The translations under genes were made by a program, and so were the position numbers. DNA of 64,000 nt from Microcoleus sp. bin48.metabat.b7b8b9.023 (GTDB lineage: Bacteria; Cyanobacteriota; Cyanobacteriia; Cyanobacteriales; Microcoleaceae), in NCBI RefSeq assembly GCF_013299185.1, contig NZ_JAAFKG010000023.1, forward strand, positions 37,708 through 101,707. Reading direction: 5' to 3'. Under the pieces are notes generated by a model. It was not told where the DNA came from. It did no database searches and was given only the letters and a program-made list of their open reading frames with translations. Of the stretch, positions 25,027 to 35,700 are shown piece after piece; within the stretch, counting starts at the first letter, position 1, and each line of letters begins with the position of its first letter.

Positions 25027-26557
25027 TTGTAATATTAGATTCTGATTTGATTAGTTTTGGCTCAATTTCTTTAACATGAGCAGGTGTCAAAGCTTCACAC
25101 AATGCGTAGGAGTGAGTTGCCAGAATATATTGATTGCTGGGCGCCCACTCTTTGAGGTCTGATATAATTTGATATTGCCAATCTGGATGAAAAGCAATTT
25201 CAACTTCATCCATCAACACAATAGCATCTTTTATGTTGCGGGATTTGAGCCATATATAAATGCTAAGTCTTTTGAGTTCGCCGTGACTTAAATCTTCGGG
25301 ATATAGTTCTATAGTTTCACCATTATTATCCAATTGAAAATTGACCCCAGAAAAATCTTCATTTAAATTTATCCTTTTATTTCCCAACAGCAGATTTAAG
25401 TCATTAATTAGAGATTGATAGCTGTTCCCGTAGCTACCTGTTTTTATCGCTTCTCTGAAATCGCGATCGCGAGCATCTTTAAATGATTCAATAAGTAGCT
25501 CTACAGCAAGAAAGTCATAGGTAAACAAGCCTGGCAATTCAGATCTTGCAGCTTCGAGTATCCCGTAATAATTCCTATTCCCGTTACTTGAGTTTCTAAA
25601 TAATAGTTTTCTAGAATCCGGCGGAAGAAATAGAAAAATTTGCGTGGACGGAGCTGCCAAAAATATTTTATATGATATTTGTGTCAAAAAATTTTCTATT
25701 TCTGTGCTATCAATATTATTGAGATGACAGAGTAAAGCTTCATATCGCTTATCATTTGAACTCCTGTCAATTGAATAGTTACATATATGTCTCATGTTTT
25801 CAGACTGTAAATATTCAATACTTTTCTTCCAAATCTCCTCAATTATCTTGCATTCTTTGTGGTATCTTCTAAGATTTATTTCGGATGATTCCAGTCTTTG
25901 TGTAATTTGATGTTGAAGTTGTTTAACGTCTTTAATAGAAAGAATCTCGCTGGGGCGCATGACAGATACTAATTCAGGAAATCCTGCAATTAAACCCAAC
26001 TGTTGAATGTTGATGATTTCCCTTTTAATGCGCTGCCTTCTTTCTTCATTATCTTCAATTTCTGTAATCATATCTAATCGCCTAAGAATTTTTACTAAAT
26101 TATTTTTTTGTGCCTCCAAATTTGAAATTTTATTTTTAACGGATTTTAATTGTGTCGAATATGTCGGAACCGAAAAATCGAAATAGTCTTCATCGATATT
26201 TGATTTTTTACTTTCTAAAGCTAATATTTGCTTGAGTGAAAAATCATTGTTATAAGAAAAAAAATCAATTTTGACAATTTTTTCTCCATCCCAAATGTCA
26301 ACAATTGCTAATACTCTTTTTTCTTGCCCATCACAAATTTTAAATCCCTCAAGCATATTTTGTAAAAACTGTTTTTTATCCTCATCAACAGAACAGTGCA
26401 GCAATACAAAAATCAACTGCAACAGCGTACTTTTGCCACCGCCATTTTGACTGCCCAGCGGAAAAATACTAGGAGAAAAATCTTTCTCAAAAGTGATGTC
26501 TATATTTTTTAAACCCCGAAAATCAGGAACTTGAACTCGTAGTAAGTGCATAATCAA
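25016..26557 (-). CDS. AAA/ABC-type ATPase of a putative defence operon
   Basis: The 513-residue SMC/RecF-like ATPase starts MHLLRVQVPDFRGLKNIDIT (ATG at 26557 or 26551). Walker A is GSQNGGGKSTLLQLIF (about residues 35-50), a central insertion of about 250 residues is partly coiled coil (NKISNLEAQKNNLVKILRRL), the ABC signature is LSHGELKRLSIYIWL, Walker B is AIVLMDEVEIAFHPDW, and the switch His is in ILATHSYALCEAL. Such ATPases act as sensors in OLD, Gabija, Septu and PARIS-like systems. It lacks a TOPRIM of its own, which the downstream gene appears to supply, and lies 19 bases after the nuclease-like gene at 26577. Confidence 0.85.
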   Translation of the reverse strand: MIMHLLRVQVPDFRGLKNIDITFEKDFSPSIFPLGSQNGGGKSTLLQLIFVLLHCSVDEDKKQFLQNMLEGFKICDGQEKRVLAIVDIWDGEKIVKIDFFSYNNDFSLKQILALESKKSNIDEDYFDFSVPTYSTQLKSVKNKISNLEAQKNNLVKILRRLDMITEIEDNEERRQRIKREIINIQQLGLIAGFPELVSVMRPSEILSIKDVKQLQHQITQRLESSEINLRRYHKECKIIEEIWKKSIEYLQSENMRHICNYSIDRSSNDKRYEALLCHLNNIDSTEIENFLTQISYKIFLAAPSTQIFLFLPPDSRKLLFRNSSNGNRNYYGILEAARSELPGLFTYDFLAVELLIESFKDARDRDFREAIKTGSYGNSYQSLINDLNLLLGNKRINLNEDFSGVNFQLDNNGETIELYPEDLSHGELKRLSIYIWLKSRNIKDAIVLMDEVEIAFHPDWQYQIISDLKEWAPSNQYILATHSYALCEALTPAHVKEIEPKLIKSESNITNES

Positions 26558-26576
26558 CTCCTAGTATTGGCGCGAA

Positions 26577-27173
26577 TCAAGTAATAAAGCTAACTAAAAT
26601 TCCCAAAATTTCATCAACTGGCGGTAGCGAGTATTCTCTTAAAGCAATTGTAACAGTTTGCTCTTCAAGTTTGATAAACTTCCACAAGTTACCCGTCGTA
26701 ACACAACCATAAAGCTTGTTGACAAACTCGCCATTTCTTTCATTGAATTTCTGAGCCGCAATCATCTCAGCAATACATTGTCCAAGTCCGCCGTTGATGT
26801 CTTCTTTTTTAGCTTCCACTACAATCATAGCAGGAGCTTCGATAAAAAGTTGTTCGGGCGATTTGCTGATGAGGAAGTCGCAGACACCGTTAAGTCCCAT
26901 GGATTGATCGACGGTAAATTCATTGCCTGAAAAAAGGCTGATTTTTTGTTTAAAAATATCTTTTAATTCTAGCAGGATCGGACAGATAATCATTTCCGAT
27001 CGAGCTTTTTCGGTATTCAGGGCTAGGGCTAGAGGTAGGCGTTTTTCAATAAACTCAGCTAGGGCTGGACTCGGCTGAATCGGCGGCGCTGAAACAATAA
27101 AAGTAGGTACTTCTATTAGGGTTAGTTGAAAGTCTTGTTTGACTTTTTTGAGGGTGAATTCACTATATGGCAT
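26577..27173 (-). CDS. PD-(D/E)XK-like protein, first gene of the ATPase operon
   Basis: The 198-residue protein has a restriction-endonuclease-fold pattern: Glu60 in a helix (EKARSEMIICPILLEL), Asp99 in GVCDFLISK, Glu120-x-Lys122 in MIVVEAKKEDINGG, and the following helix with Gln (GQCIAEMIAAQ). These are the catalytic positions of PD-(D/E)XK nucleases. Similar stand-alone proteins are common in cyanobacteria, so its link to the ATPase may be chance. Here only 19 bases separate it from the ATPase gene, and all three genes share a strand. No function has been shown that I know of. Confidence 0.65.
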   Translation of the reverse strand: MPYSEFTLKKVKQDFQLTLIEVPTFIVSAPPIQPSPALAEFIEKRLPLALALNTEKARSEMIICPILLELKDIFKQKISLFSGNEFTVDQSMGLNGVCDFLISKSPEQLFIEAPAMIVVEAKKEDINGGLGQCIAEMIAAQKFNERNGEFVNKLYGCVTTGNLWKFIKLEEQTVTIALREYSLPPVDEILGILVSFIT

Positions 27174-27266
27174 TGCTTTTCACGCTCAGAATAATGTTGG
27201 CTGGATTAGATTATAACTCACATCTTTCTGAAAGATATGAGTTCTACACGCCTGTAGTATAGTCTC

Positions 27267-27396
27267 GATCCCCCCTAGCCCCCCTTAATAAGGGGGGGAC
27301 AAGAGACTTCATTTAAAGTCCCCGTGATTCCTGCATAAGGGAAGTGCAATAAACTTCATTCAAAGTCCCCCTTTTTAAGGGGGATTTAGGGGGATC
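27267..27396. repeat. GATCCCCC palindromic repeat, copy 2 (extended)
   Basis: Starts GATCCCCCCTAGCCCCCCTT and ends GGATTTAGGGGGATC. It has an extra internal AAAGTCCCCGTG half-unit compared with the copy at 14941-15022, so it looks like a partial internal duplication. Confidence 0.75.
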
Positions 27397-27474
27397 GAAA
27401 CCCAACTACAAGCGACATTTATTGTGACACGAATAGTACATACGATCGCCAAAAAAGACCGATCGATCGCCCTA

Positions 27475-28713
27475 TTAAACCTTAAACTTCTCCACAATCC
27501 GTCTCATTGCTTCCTCCACATTCTCCCGACTATTAAAGGCCGAAATACGGAAATAACCCTCGCCCGCCGCACCAAAACCAGAACCAGGAGTTCCCACCAC
27601 ATTGCAAGTTTCCAGCAACTTCTGAAAGAAATCCCAACTCGACAAACCGTGAGGCGTTTTCACCCACACATAAGGTGCATTTTCGCCGCCAAAAACTTCG
27701 ATTCCGGCTGCTGTCAATTTCTCGCGGATAATCGCCGCATTTTCCATGTAAAAATTGACTAATGCCTGAATTTGTGATTTGCCTTCCTCGGAATAAACCG
27801 CTTCAGCACCGCGCTGCACGATGTAAGAAACGCCGTTAAATTTAGTAGATTGGCGGCGGTTCCACAATTTCCAAATTTCGACATCGGAACCGTCTGCTGC
27901 TTTTCCTGTCAAAGTTTTCGGTACGACTGTTAAGGCGCAGCGAGTACCCGTGAAACCGGCATTCTTGGAGAATGAACGAAATTCGATCGCACAATCGCGC
28001 GCCCCTTCAATTTCGTAGATCGAGTGTGGTAGGCTCGGATCGGTAATATACGCTTCGTAGGCGGCGTCGAAGAAGATAATCGAACCGTTCACCTTAGCAT
28101 AGTTTACCCAAGCTTGCAAGTGTTCCTTGGTGGCAGTCGCGCCCGTCGGGTTGTTGGGGAAACACAGGTAAATTAAATCGACTTTTTTGTCGGTGGGAAT
28201 TTGGGCGGTAAAGTTGTTTTCGGCGGTAATTGGCAGGTAAACAAATCCGTCGTATTCGCCCTTTTCGTTGGCGTCTCCGGTGTGTCCGGCCATCACGTTC
28301 GTGTCTACGTAAACCGGGTAAACTGGATCGGTAACGGCGATCGTATTGTTGTCACCAAAGATATCCAGAATGTTGCCGCAATCGCACTTAGAACCGTCAG
28401 AAATAAAGATTTCCGAAGCATCAATATCGCATCCCCGCGACTTGAAGTCGTGCTGGGCAATTTTTTCTCTCAGCCACTCATAACCTTGTTCCGGGCCGTA
28501 TCCTTTAAATGTATCCCGCACGCCCATGTCTTCTACTGCTTTCACCATCGCCGCGCGGCAAGCTTCCGGTAGCGGTTCCGTCACGTCGCCAATCCCCAGC
28601 CGGATGATGGGTGCACCGGGATTCGCGTCTGCGTAGGCTTTCACTCTGCGCCCGATTTCGGGAAACAGGTAGCCGGCTTTGAGTTTGAGGTAGTTGTCGT
28701 TGATAGTTGCCAT
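27475..28713 (-). CDS. dapL: LL-diaminopimelate aminotransferase
   Basis: The enzyme converts tetrahydrodipicolinate plus glutamate directly to LL-DAP in lysine and peptidoglycan synthesis, the route used by cyanobacteria and plants. I use the start [20 protein letters not shown] (28713), the family norm, giving 412 residues; an in-frame start nine codons upstream also exists. Motifs are [48 protein letters not shown], and the PLP lysine in [16 protein letters not shown]. It is followed by palindromic repeats and has no operon partner. Confidence 0.95.
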   Translation of the reverse strand: MATINDNYLKLKAGYLFPEIGRRVKAYADANPGAPIIRLGIGDVTEPLPEACRAAMVKAVEDMGVRDTFKGYGPEQGYEWLREKIAQHDFKSRGCDIDASEIFISDGSKCDCGNILDIFGDNNTIAVTDPVYPVYVDTNVMAGHTGDANEKGEYDGFVYLPITAENNFTAQIPTDKKVDLIYLCFPNNPTGATATKEHLQAWVNYAKVNGSIIFFDAAYEAYITDPSLPHSIYEIEGARDCAIEFRSFSKNAGFTGTRCALTVVPKTLTGKAADGSDVEIWKLWNRRQSTKFNGVSYIVQRGAEAVYSEEGKSQIQALVNFYMENAAIIREKLTAAGIEVFGGENAPYVWVKTPHGLSSWDFFQKLLETCNVVGTPGSGFGAAGEGYFRISAFNSRENVEEAMRRIVEKFKV

Positions 28714-28920
28714 AGTGCGATCGCTCTCAATGTCGTACAATAGCTTACTCTCTATCGAAGGAAGAAGAAAGAAGGAAGAAGGAAGAAGGAAGAGTCAAAT
28801 TTCTTAACATATCTTTACCTGTGTTGGTAGTTTTACTTAATCGATCGGCAAACACAGCACATTGACAAAAAAATCAACTAGCTTGTATAATGAGATATAG
28901 TGTGCAACCCAGAACCAATT

Positions 28921-30012
28921 ATGGATGAGATAGAGTACGCCAAACTGTGTCAAGAATTGGCGGCGATTCTGAATGAGTTTAACTTAGGTTGGGTAGTTCA
29001 ACAAGTCGCCGATACTGTAGAGATAGGTAAAGTAATTGAAGAGCGATCGCTCAAACGAAAGACACCGCTGCTCAAGATAGAAGATTATACCGCGAAAGAA
29101 CAACTTTTGCTGTTAATTGCTGCTGTCGAACAAGCGACGGTGAACACTTCCGAAATGGAAGACGAAATTGCTTATTTCTTGAAAGTAGAATCGGAAACCT
29201 CTCCCCTCGGCACAAAAATTGTCTTTGCCAATTCCGGCGCAAAAACAGCCCAAACCATCGAGTTTACGTCCACTTTAACAGCCCCACGCCACAAACAGGC
29301 GATCGCCCTCAAGCAATTACTCGAAAAACTGCCCTCCGGGCCGAGCAACTACGCCCTCAATTCCGAAATCAAGAGCAAGTTGAAAAGCGCGATCGATCCA
29401 GATTTCAACGGAGTGGCAGAACAAGCCAGAATTTTTGATGCTTACCTCTTCACCATCCTGCTCAAAGCAGTTGCTAACGAAGGCGGCAATATCTATTATA
29501 ACAATGTTTTAGACGACGAAACACCGAAATATTTAACGTTTAGAAAAACAGCCGGAAAAATCCACGGAACAGCACATCCATACACTCATGCTGTGGTGGA
29601 ATTTCCTGACAAACCTGCGCTGGAAATTCACCTCGGAGTCAAAGTCCAAGGTAGAGCCGGAGTTCTGCACAACTGCAACGTTTTAATTCTGTACCAAAAA
29701 GAAGCGAATATGTGCCGTTTGCTCAACCGGGAACCCCGACACTCGCAGGTAATTTTAGCAGTAAAATCCGAACATTGCACCTCGGAGCTTCAACTAGAAA
29801 TGGCTGGTGCTTTTATCGGATTGGCGTCAGATATTCGCTACGAAGGCGGCAGCTATTTCATTTCTAATAGTTACTCGCAACCAGTGGCAAAATTACTGAC
29901 TACTGCGCGCAAAAAATGGGAACACAACATCTTTCCTAGAGCCACAAACGATGTTCACAGGCTGATGTACTCATTTCAAACTATCTTTAAAGACTTTAAG
30001 GCGAGAAACTAA
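28921..30012 (+). CDS. Hypothetical protein with nuclease-like C-terminal half
   Basis: The 363-residue protein (start MDEIEYAKLCQELAAILNEF) is not recognised as a named family. Its C-terminal half has an alternating strand/helix layout: HAVVEFPDKPALEIHLGVKV, QGRAGVLHNCNVLILYQKEA, QVILAVKSEHCTSEL, then AGAFIGLASDIRYEGGSYFI. This ordering resembles the restriction-endonuclease-like core, with VILAVKSEH at the E-x-K strand, but the expected acidic residue in NVLIL is not Asp. A defence or mobile role is speculative. It diverges from dapL. Confidence 0.6.
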   Translation: MDEIEYAKLCQELAAILNEFNLGWVVQQVADTVEIGKVIEERSLKRKTPLLKIEDYTAKEQLLLLIAAVEQATVNTSEMEDEIAYFLKVESETSPLGTKIVFANSGAKTAQTIEFTSTLTAPRHKQAIALKQLLEKLPSGPSNYALNSEIKSKLKSAIDPDFNGVAEQARIFDAYLFTILLKAVANEGGNIYYNNVLDDETPKYLTFRKTAGKIHGTAHPYTHAVVEFPDKPALEIHLGVKVQGRAGVLHNCNVLILYQKEANMCRLLNREPRHSQVILAVKSEHCTSELQLEMAGAFIGLASDIRYEGGSYFISNSYSQPVAKLLTTARKKWEHNIFPRATNDVHRLMYSFQTIFKDFKARN

Positions 30013-30069
30013 AATATGGGTATGGCGCGTGGGAATTGGGAATAGGTTAGTGTAGTCTTGAATAAAATA

Positions 30070-30129
30070 GGTTTGTAGTGAGGACTTTAGTCCTCATAAA
30101 TCGGAGGACTAAAGTCCTCACTACAAACC
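30070..30129. repeat. Perfect 26-base-arm palindrome (GGTTTGTAGTGAGGA family)
   Basis: GGTTTGTAGTGAGGACTTTA is mirrored by its exact reverse complement TAAAGTCCTCACTACAAACC, each arm extending to 26 bases, around an eight-base loop (ATAAATCG). Related copies are at 47877-48124 and 51760-51856. Confidence 0.85.
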
Positions 30130-30171
30130 AATATAATCTATGATATTGCGAGTACCAGAACTTTACGAATA

Positions 30172-32061
30172 ATGTTCAAGAAAGATAAATCTTCCCTGCT
30201 GTTTACGATCGGAGCCGCCACACTTCTGATCGGTTTAGGTATCCTCGCATACTCGATCGTCATTTCCCGAGGCCCTGCCAAAGATTTGCCAGCGGGAGCC
30301 GTCGTTGTTCCCCAAGATGCGATGATGGCTCTATCCATCACTACCGATGAATCGCAGTGGAATAGGCTGCGACAATTTGGTACGCCGGAGTCGAAAGCTT
30401 CGTTTGAAAGGTTTTTAAGCGAATTGCGCGATCGCATCCTCACAAGCAACGGTTACGCCTATCAGCAAGACATTCAGCCTTGGGTGGGTAACACCGTAAT
30501 GGTGGCGTTTCTCCGCAACAAAACAGCGATACCAGTCCCTCCGCGCGCGCCCAACGCGCCCCCACCTCAGCCAATTCAGCAGTCAGTCGCAATTATCCTG
30601 CCGATTTCTAACCCGATTAAAGCCAAAGAATTATTAGCAAAACCCAGACCCCTCAACCAAGGAAAAATGGTTGAGCGCAATTACAAAGGAGTGCAAGTTA
30701 CAGAAACTCAAGGTATACCCGATCGCAATTTCTCCGTCGCGGTACTCGGTACCAACTATATAGCAGTCACCACAGATCCCACCGCGACAGACAGAATAAT
30801 TGACACCTACAAAGGCGAACCATCCCTCGCCAAAACCCCGGGCTATGGAGACGCCATCCAACAAATTAAGGATGCCGGTGCCTTCGGTCAAATCTACGTG
30901 AATATGCCGGTTGCAGCAGCCTTTACAGCCGCCAACTCATCCCGCGAAATTTCGGTAGAAAACCTGGAAAAACTGCAACAAAATCAAGGATTTGCCACCA
31001 CAGCGACGCTGGATGCAGACGGAATTGGATTCAAATCAATCTCTTGGCTAAAACCAGATTCTACTACTCGTATAGCAGTGGAAAATAATGCTCTAAAAAT
31101 GGCTAACCGCCTGCCAAACAATACAATCATGATGGTATCGGGCGGTAACTTGCAGCGTTTGTGGCAAGACTACGTATTGGGAGCCGATGCTAACCCGCTT
31201 GCACCGATTAATCCTCAAGTTTTGCGTACTGGTTTAAAATCGACTACTGGCCAGGATTTAGATAAAGATTTCATCAACTGGATGGCGGGAGAATTTTCTC
31301 TATCATTAATACCAGCCCCCGCGCAGAATCCGAAAGATAAATTTGCTGCTGGATTTGTATTTATGGTGGAAACAAACAACCGCGGCGCCGCCAACAAATC
31401 CCTGAAACAGCTTGATGAAATGATGAAAACTAAAGGGTTTAGAGTTGAGGAAATTCAAGTGGGGGGGCAACCTGCGACTCAATGGAAATCGCCGTTTGGA
31501 GGGATTACTGTAACTCGCGGCTGGATGAAGGATGTAATGTTTATGACAGTAGGAGCACCCGTGGTAGACTCGATCGTTCCGGCGCCGACAAGTCCGCTTT
31601 TAAGTAGCGAATTGTTCCAAAAAACTGTACGATCGCAACTTAAGCCTCACAACGGCAATTTTTTCATCGACACCGAGAGTGCGTTTAACCCGAAAAACCT
31701 CGCTTTGCCGGAGTTTCCTCCCAACCAAAAAATCTGGATAGATGCCACGCGGTCGATCGGCATTACAGCGGCCGTGATTGGCGATCGTACCACCCGCTAC
31801 GACGCTTTTGTCGGTCTCAAAAAATCTGACCAATCGACTCCTTCACCCAAGCCCTCACCGAATCCATCTTTACCGAGTTCATCTTCACCGAGTTCATCTT
31901 CACCAAGTTCATCTTCACCGAGTTCATCGTCACCGAGTTCACCTTCACCGAGTTCATCGTCACCGAGTTCACCTTCACCGAGTTCACCTTCACCGAGTTC
32001 ATCGTCACCAAGCCCTGATTCACCCAGTCCCTCGCCCACCGTCCAAACTTCACCGAATTAA
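30172..32061 (+). CDS. DUF3352-family membrane-anchored protein
   Basis: The 629-residue protein has an N-terminal membrane anchor (LLFTIGAATLLIGLGILAYS, residues 9-30) followed by a long extracytoplasmic DUF3352 domain (DLPAGAVVVPQDAMMALSIT, AVLGTNYIAVTTDPTATDRI, GGNLQRLWQDYVLGAD, GGITVTRGWMKDVMFMTVGA). The function of this conserved cyanobacterial family is unknown. The last 65 residues are a Ser-Pro low-complexity tail made from repeated TCACCGAGTTCA units at about 31855-32025. The start is ATG 30172, preceded by a TAA only three bases away. Confidence 0.85.
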   Translation: MFKKDKSSLLFTIGAATLLIGLGILAYSIVISRGPAKDLPAGAVVVPQDAMMALSITTDESQWNRLRQFGTPESKASFERFLSELRDRILTSNGYAYQQDIQPWVGNTVMVAFLRNKTAIPVPPRAPNAPPPQPIQQSVAIILPISNPIKAKELLAKPRPLNQGKMVERNYKGVQVTETQGIPDRNFSVAVLGTNYIAVTTDPTATDRIIDTYKGEPSLAKTPGYGDAIQQIKDAGAFGQIYVNMPVAAAFTAANSSREISVENLEKLQQNQGFATTATLDADGIGFKSISWLKPDSTTRIAVENNALKMANRLPNNTIMMVSGGNLQRLWQDYVLGADANPLAPINPQVLRTGLKSTTGQDLDKDFINWMAGEFSLSLIPAPAQNPKDKFAAGFVFMVETNNRGAANKSLKQLDEMMKTKGFRVEEIQVGGQPATQWKSPFGGITVTRGWMKDVMFMTVGAPVVDSIVPAPTSPLLSSELFQKTVRSQLKPHNGNFFIDTESAFNPKNLALPEFPPNQKIWIDATRSIGITAAVIGDRTTRYDAFVGLKKSDQSTPSPKPSPNPSLPSSSSPSSSSPSSSSPSSSSPSSPSPSSSSPSSPSPSSPSPSSSSPSPDSPSPSPTVQTSPN

Positions 32062-32236
32062 CTCTTAAATCCTGCCAAAAATCCGCTATGACAGCCCCTT
32101 AAACAGCAAAATGGCGATCGATTAAAACCGAAAAGCAGCAGCTCGAAACCGACAATAGCGGATTTGATTTTGAGAGGAAAAGTGAGCCGGATTTAAGTTG
32201 TTTTACGCCACCAAACCTCACACCAAGAAACCGCCA

Positions 32237-32263
32237 AACCCGGTTTATAAAAAAAACCGGGTT
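32237..32263. terminator. Hairpin AACCCGGTTT / AAACCGGGTT
   Basis: Arms AAACCCGGTTT and AAACCGGGTT lie around an A-rich loop about 175 bases downstream of the DUF3352 gene. The same AAACCCGG/CCGGGTTT text makes up the 84-base tandem array at 55558. It could terminate transcription or simply be a dispersed repeat. Confidence 0.4.
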
Positions 32264-32351
32264 GCAGCAACCTCTAAAAATTTGGCTTGTAGCCCAGGGA
32301 AGAAGGAAGAAGCAATAACAGTCCGGGACACACACCAACCTTCAAACCTTA

Positions 32352-32441
32352 AGATGAGGTACGTTGTTGGGCTTCAGCCCTCTTACTGGAACTGGTTATA
32401 TAAGCTATGAGTCATACCTCATCTTTTTGAGAAAGGCTATA
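32352..32441. mobile_element. MITE, TATAGC family, copy 4 (left end lost)
   Basis: The intact right end CATACCTCATCTTTTTGAGA then AAGGCTATA, plus the inner GGTACGTTGTTGGGCTTCAG block, matches the copy at 15092-15197. The left terminal TATAGCxGTTCTC is missing, so the copy is truncated. Confidence 0.7.
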
Positions 32442-32761
32442 CTTTTTCTTGTCATAATTTTTGTTACAGGCTATCGTGGAGATAGCTTTGTTGTTTTTGA
32501 ACCCAGGAAAGGAAAGATGTTTGACCAGAAATTTTCCCGATCGCTCTTGGACGCACAACCGGATTTTTAACCCCATCCTTCGTTAAAGTCTCAATAATAG
32601 TAAAAAAAAATCAGTTGCTCGGCGTCGGAGTGGGTCTAAAATGCCATTTTTTTGAATGTGTCAGGCGAAAGATGCAGAGTCTAGGCATTGCGAGTTATAT
32701 TGAGAGTGTGGAGAAGATACGTTATTTTTGTGATTTATTAAAAATTAAACCCTTTAAAACT

Positions 32762-35700
32762 ATGAAAACCCCCAAAAATCTTCAAATATCGGCTAAATTC
32801 ATGTCAAAACAAAGAATTAGCAAACTGGCACTTTCTGTGCAAATAGTCTTGATAAATATTTACTTTTTGCAAGCAAAAGCCGAAGCTCAAATTGTGCCAG
32901 CGAACGATGGAACTGGCACTAAAGTCACTCCCACCCCAAGCGGAACTCCTACACCCCAAACTCGCTTCGACATTGAAGGCGGACAATTATCGAACGACAA
33001 ACAAAATCTATTCCACAGTTTTACACAATTCGGTTTGTCGCCAAATCAGATAGCCAACTTTATCTCAAATCCCAGCATTCGCAACATTTTAGGTCGCATT
33101 AACGGCGGCAGCCCTTCGATTATTAACGGCTCAATTCAATTAACCGGCGGTAATGCTAACTTGTTTCTGATGAATCCCTCGGGCATCATATTTGGCAACA
33201 GTGCCAGCTTAAATGTGCCGGCTTCTTTTACAGCAACCACGGCCACCGGTATTGGATTTGGTTCTAATTCGTTTAACGCAGTCGGTACTAACACCTACAC
33301 ATCTCTGACGGGCGCGCCCACTTCCTTTGCTTTTGGAGCCGATCGAGCTGGGGCAATTATCAACACAGCCGACTTAGCAGTCAAGTCAGGGCAGAGCTTA
33401 ACTTTGCTCGGCGGCACCGTTGTCAGCACAGGAAATCTTTCGGCACCGGGCGGTAAAGTTACCGTTGCGTCAGTCACTGGGACAAATTTAGTGCGAATCA
33501 GTCAAGCAGACAGTTTGCTGAGTTTGGACATCCAGCCGTCGCCAGCGACAAGCAGCCCTGGAACAGCAGTCGCATCCTTGCCGGAACTGCTGACAGGGGT
33601 CGGTCAAACCAATGCTACAGGCATCAGCGTCAATGCTAGCGGTCAATTGGTACTTACAGCGTCTAACCGAGTAGTAGCTGCGGGGGATGTTGCAGTCAAA
33701 GGTGCCAGCGCTCGGGCGATCGAAATTCAAGCAGCCAACACCCTTGCAGCCGGCGGCAACCTGACGAGTACCCAAGGTGCGATCGTCCTACAAGCCAGCA
33801 GCGACATTAGCACACTCGCTCTCAACTCCAACTCCACCACCGCAGCAGGCGGCAACATCAGCGTCACCAGCCGTACAGGAAAAGTAGAAACAGGCAATAT
33901 CAACGCAGGCTCAAGTGACAAAACCAGCAACGCCGGAGATGTTAGTATTGCAGCCTCAAGCAGCATTCAAACAGGCTTCATAGACGCCAACTCCGAAGAA
34001 AAAAAAGGCGGTCAAGTCACCCTCAAGGCCAGCAATGACATAGAAGTAACCCGTATCAACACCCAAGGGCGAACAGCCGGAGGAAATATTAACATTGCAG
34101 CCGGCCGTTATTTCCGAGCTACAGGCACTTTTACCTGCTTGGTGCAAGGTTGTAGCATTGCCGCCGCCGCGACTGGTAGCGCCAATGGTGGAGATATCAC
34201 CATTAGCCACGGTGGCCAAGCCTCAAACACTATTTTCGGCGTCGGGCCCAACTATAACAGCTTGAACGGTACTGCTGGCAGCATTGCCACTGGGAGCGAC
34301 AAGAAGGAAAATGTTATTGCATCCGGAAGTTTTCCCAGCTCAAAGACTCAGATCGTACAGCCGACGCAAATTAATATCACAACTTCTTCAACCTCGCCGA
34401 CGCCGACTCCGGCACCGACGCCGACTCCGACTCCTGCACCGACTCCGGCACCAACTCCGGCACCAACCCCTGCACCGACTCCTGCACCGACTCCTGCACC
34501 GACTCCTGCACCGACTCCTGCACCGACTCCTGCACCGACTCCTGCACCGACTCCTGCACCGACTCCCGCGCCAGCACCAACTCCGGCGCCAGCACCTGCA
34601 CCGACGCCCGCACCGACTCCCGAACCAACTCCGGCGCCAGCACCTGCACCGACTCCCGCACCAACTCCGGCGCCAGCACCTGCACCGACTCCTGCACCGA
34701 CTCCCAACCCTCCGCCAGCACCCAGGCGAACTCCTGCACCTGCACCGACACCCGCACCTGCACCAGCACCAGCACCGACACCAGCGCCAGCACCAGCACC
34801 AGCACCAGCACCTGCACCGACACCCGCGCCAGCACCAGCACCAGCACCAGCACCAGCACCAGCACCTGCGCCAGCAACCGCACCTGCACCAGCACCTGCA
34901 CCTGGGCAGACAATTACTGAACCCAGCGTACCAGTATCAAATTTGCCGATCGCACCAACGATTGCTCAAAATCCAGCGCCGAACTCGAATTTGCCGATCG
35001 CACCAACGATTGCTCAAAATCCAGCGCCGAACTCGAATTTGTCACCAGCGCCCACAATTACTCAAAATCCAGCGCCGAACTCGAATTTGTCACCAGCGCC
35101 CACAATTACTCAAAATCCAGCGCCGAACTCGAATTTGTCACCAGCGCCCACAATTACTCAAAATCCAGCGCCGAACTCGAATTTGCCGATCGCACCAACG
35201 ATTGCTCAAAATCCAGCGCCGAACTCGAATTTGCCGATCGCACCAACGATTGCTCAAAATCCAGCGCCGAACTCGAATTTGCCGATCGCACCAACGATTG
35301 CTCAAAATTCAGCGCCGAACTCGAATTTGTCACCAGCACCAACGATTGCTCAAAATCCAGCGCCGAACTCAAATTTGTCACCAGCGCCAACAATTACTCA
35401 AATTCTCCCTGCTCCCGCACCAATCAATCTCGCGCCCATACCGACACCGGAACTCGCTCCGGCGCTCTCCAGCAACGGGCTTCCCAGCACAAATCCTTTA
35501 TTTTCTGCCAGCTTGCAAGAGCAAAACCAGATATCTAATTCCTTGCAACAGCCTAATTCACGTCGCGAAACCTCGAATATTATTGACGTTTCCAGCTTGC
35601 CAGTTAACCCCAGCGCCATTATTTTTCCGGTAGAAAACAGATTTACCAGGGAGTTTGTCGATTACCTGAATTTGCCACAAACAAATAAACGCGCCACCCT

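Noticed and set aside
34284..35633. 449-codon His/Arg-rich frame and long antisense frames over the haemagglutinin repeats
   Set aside because: Products of low-complexity 12- and 48-base coding repeats read in other frames.
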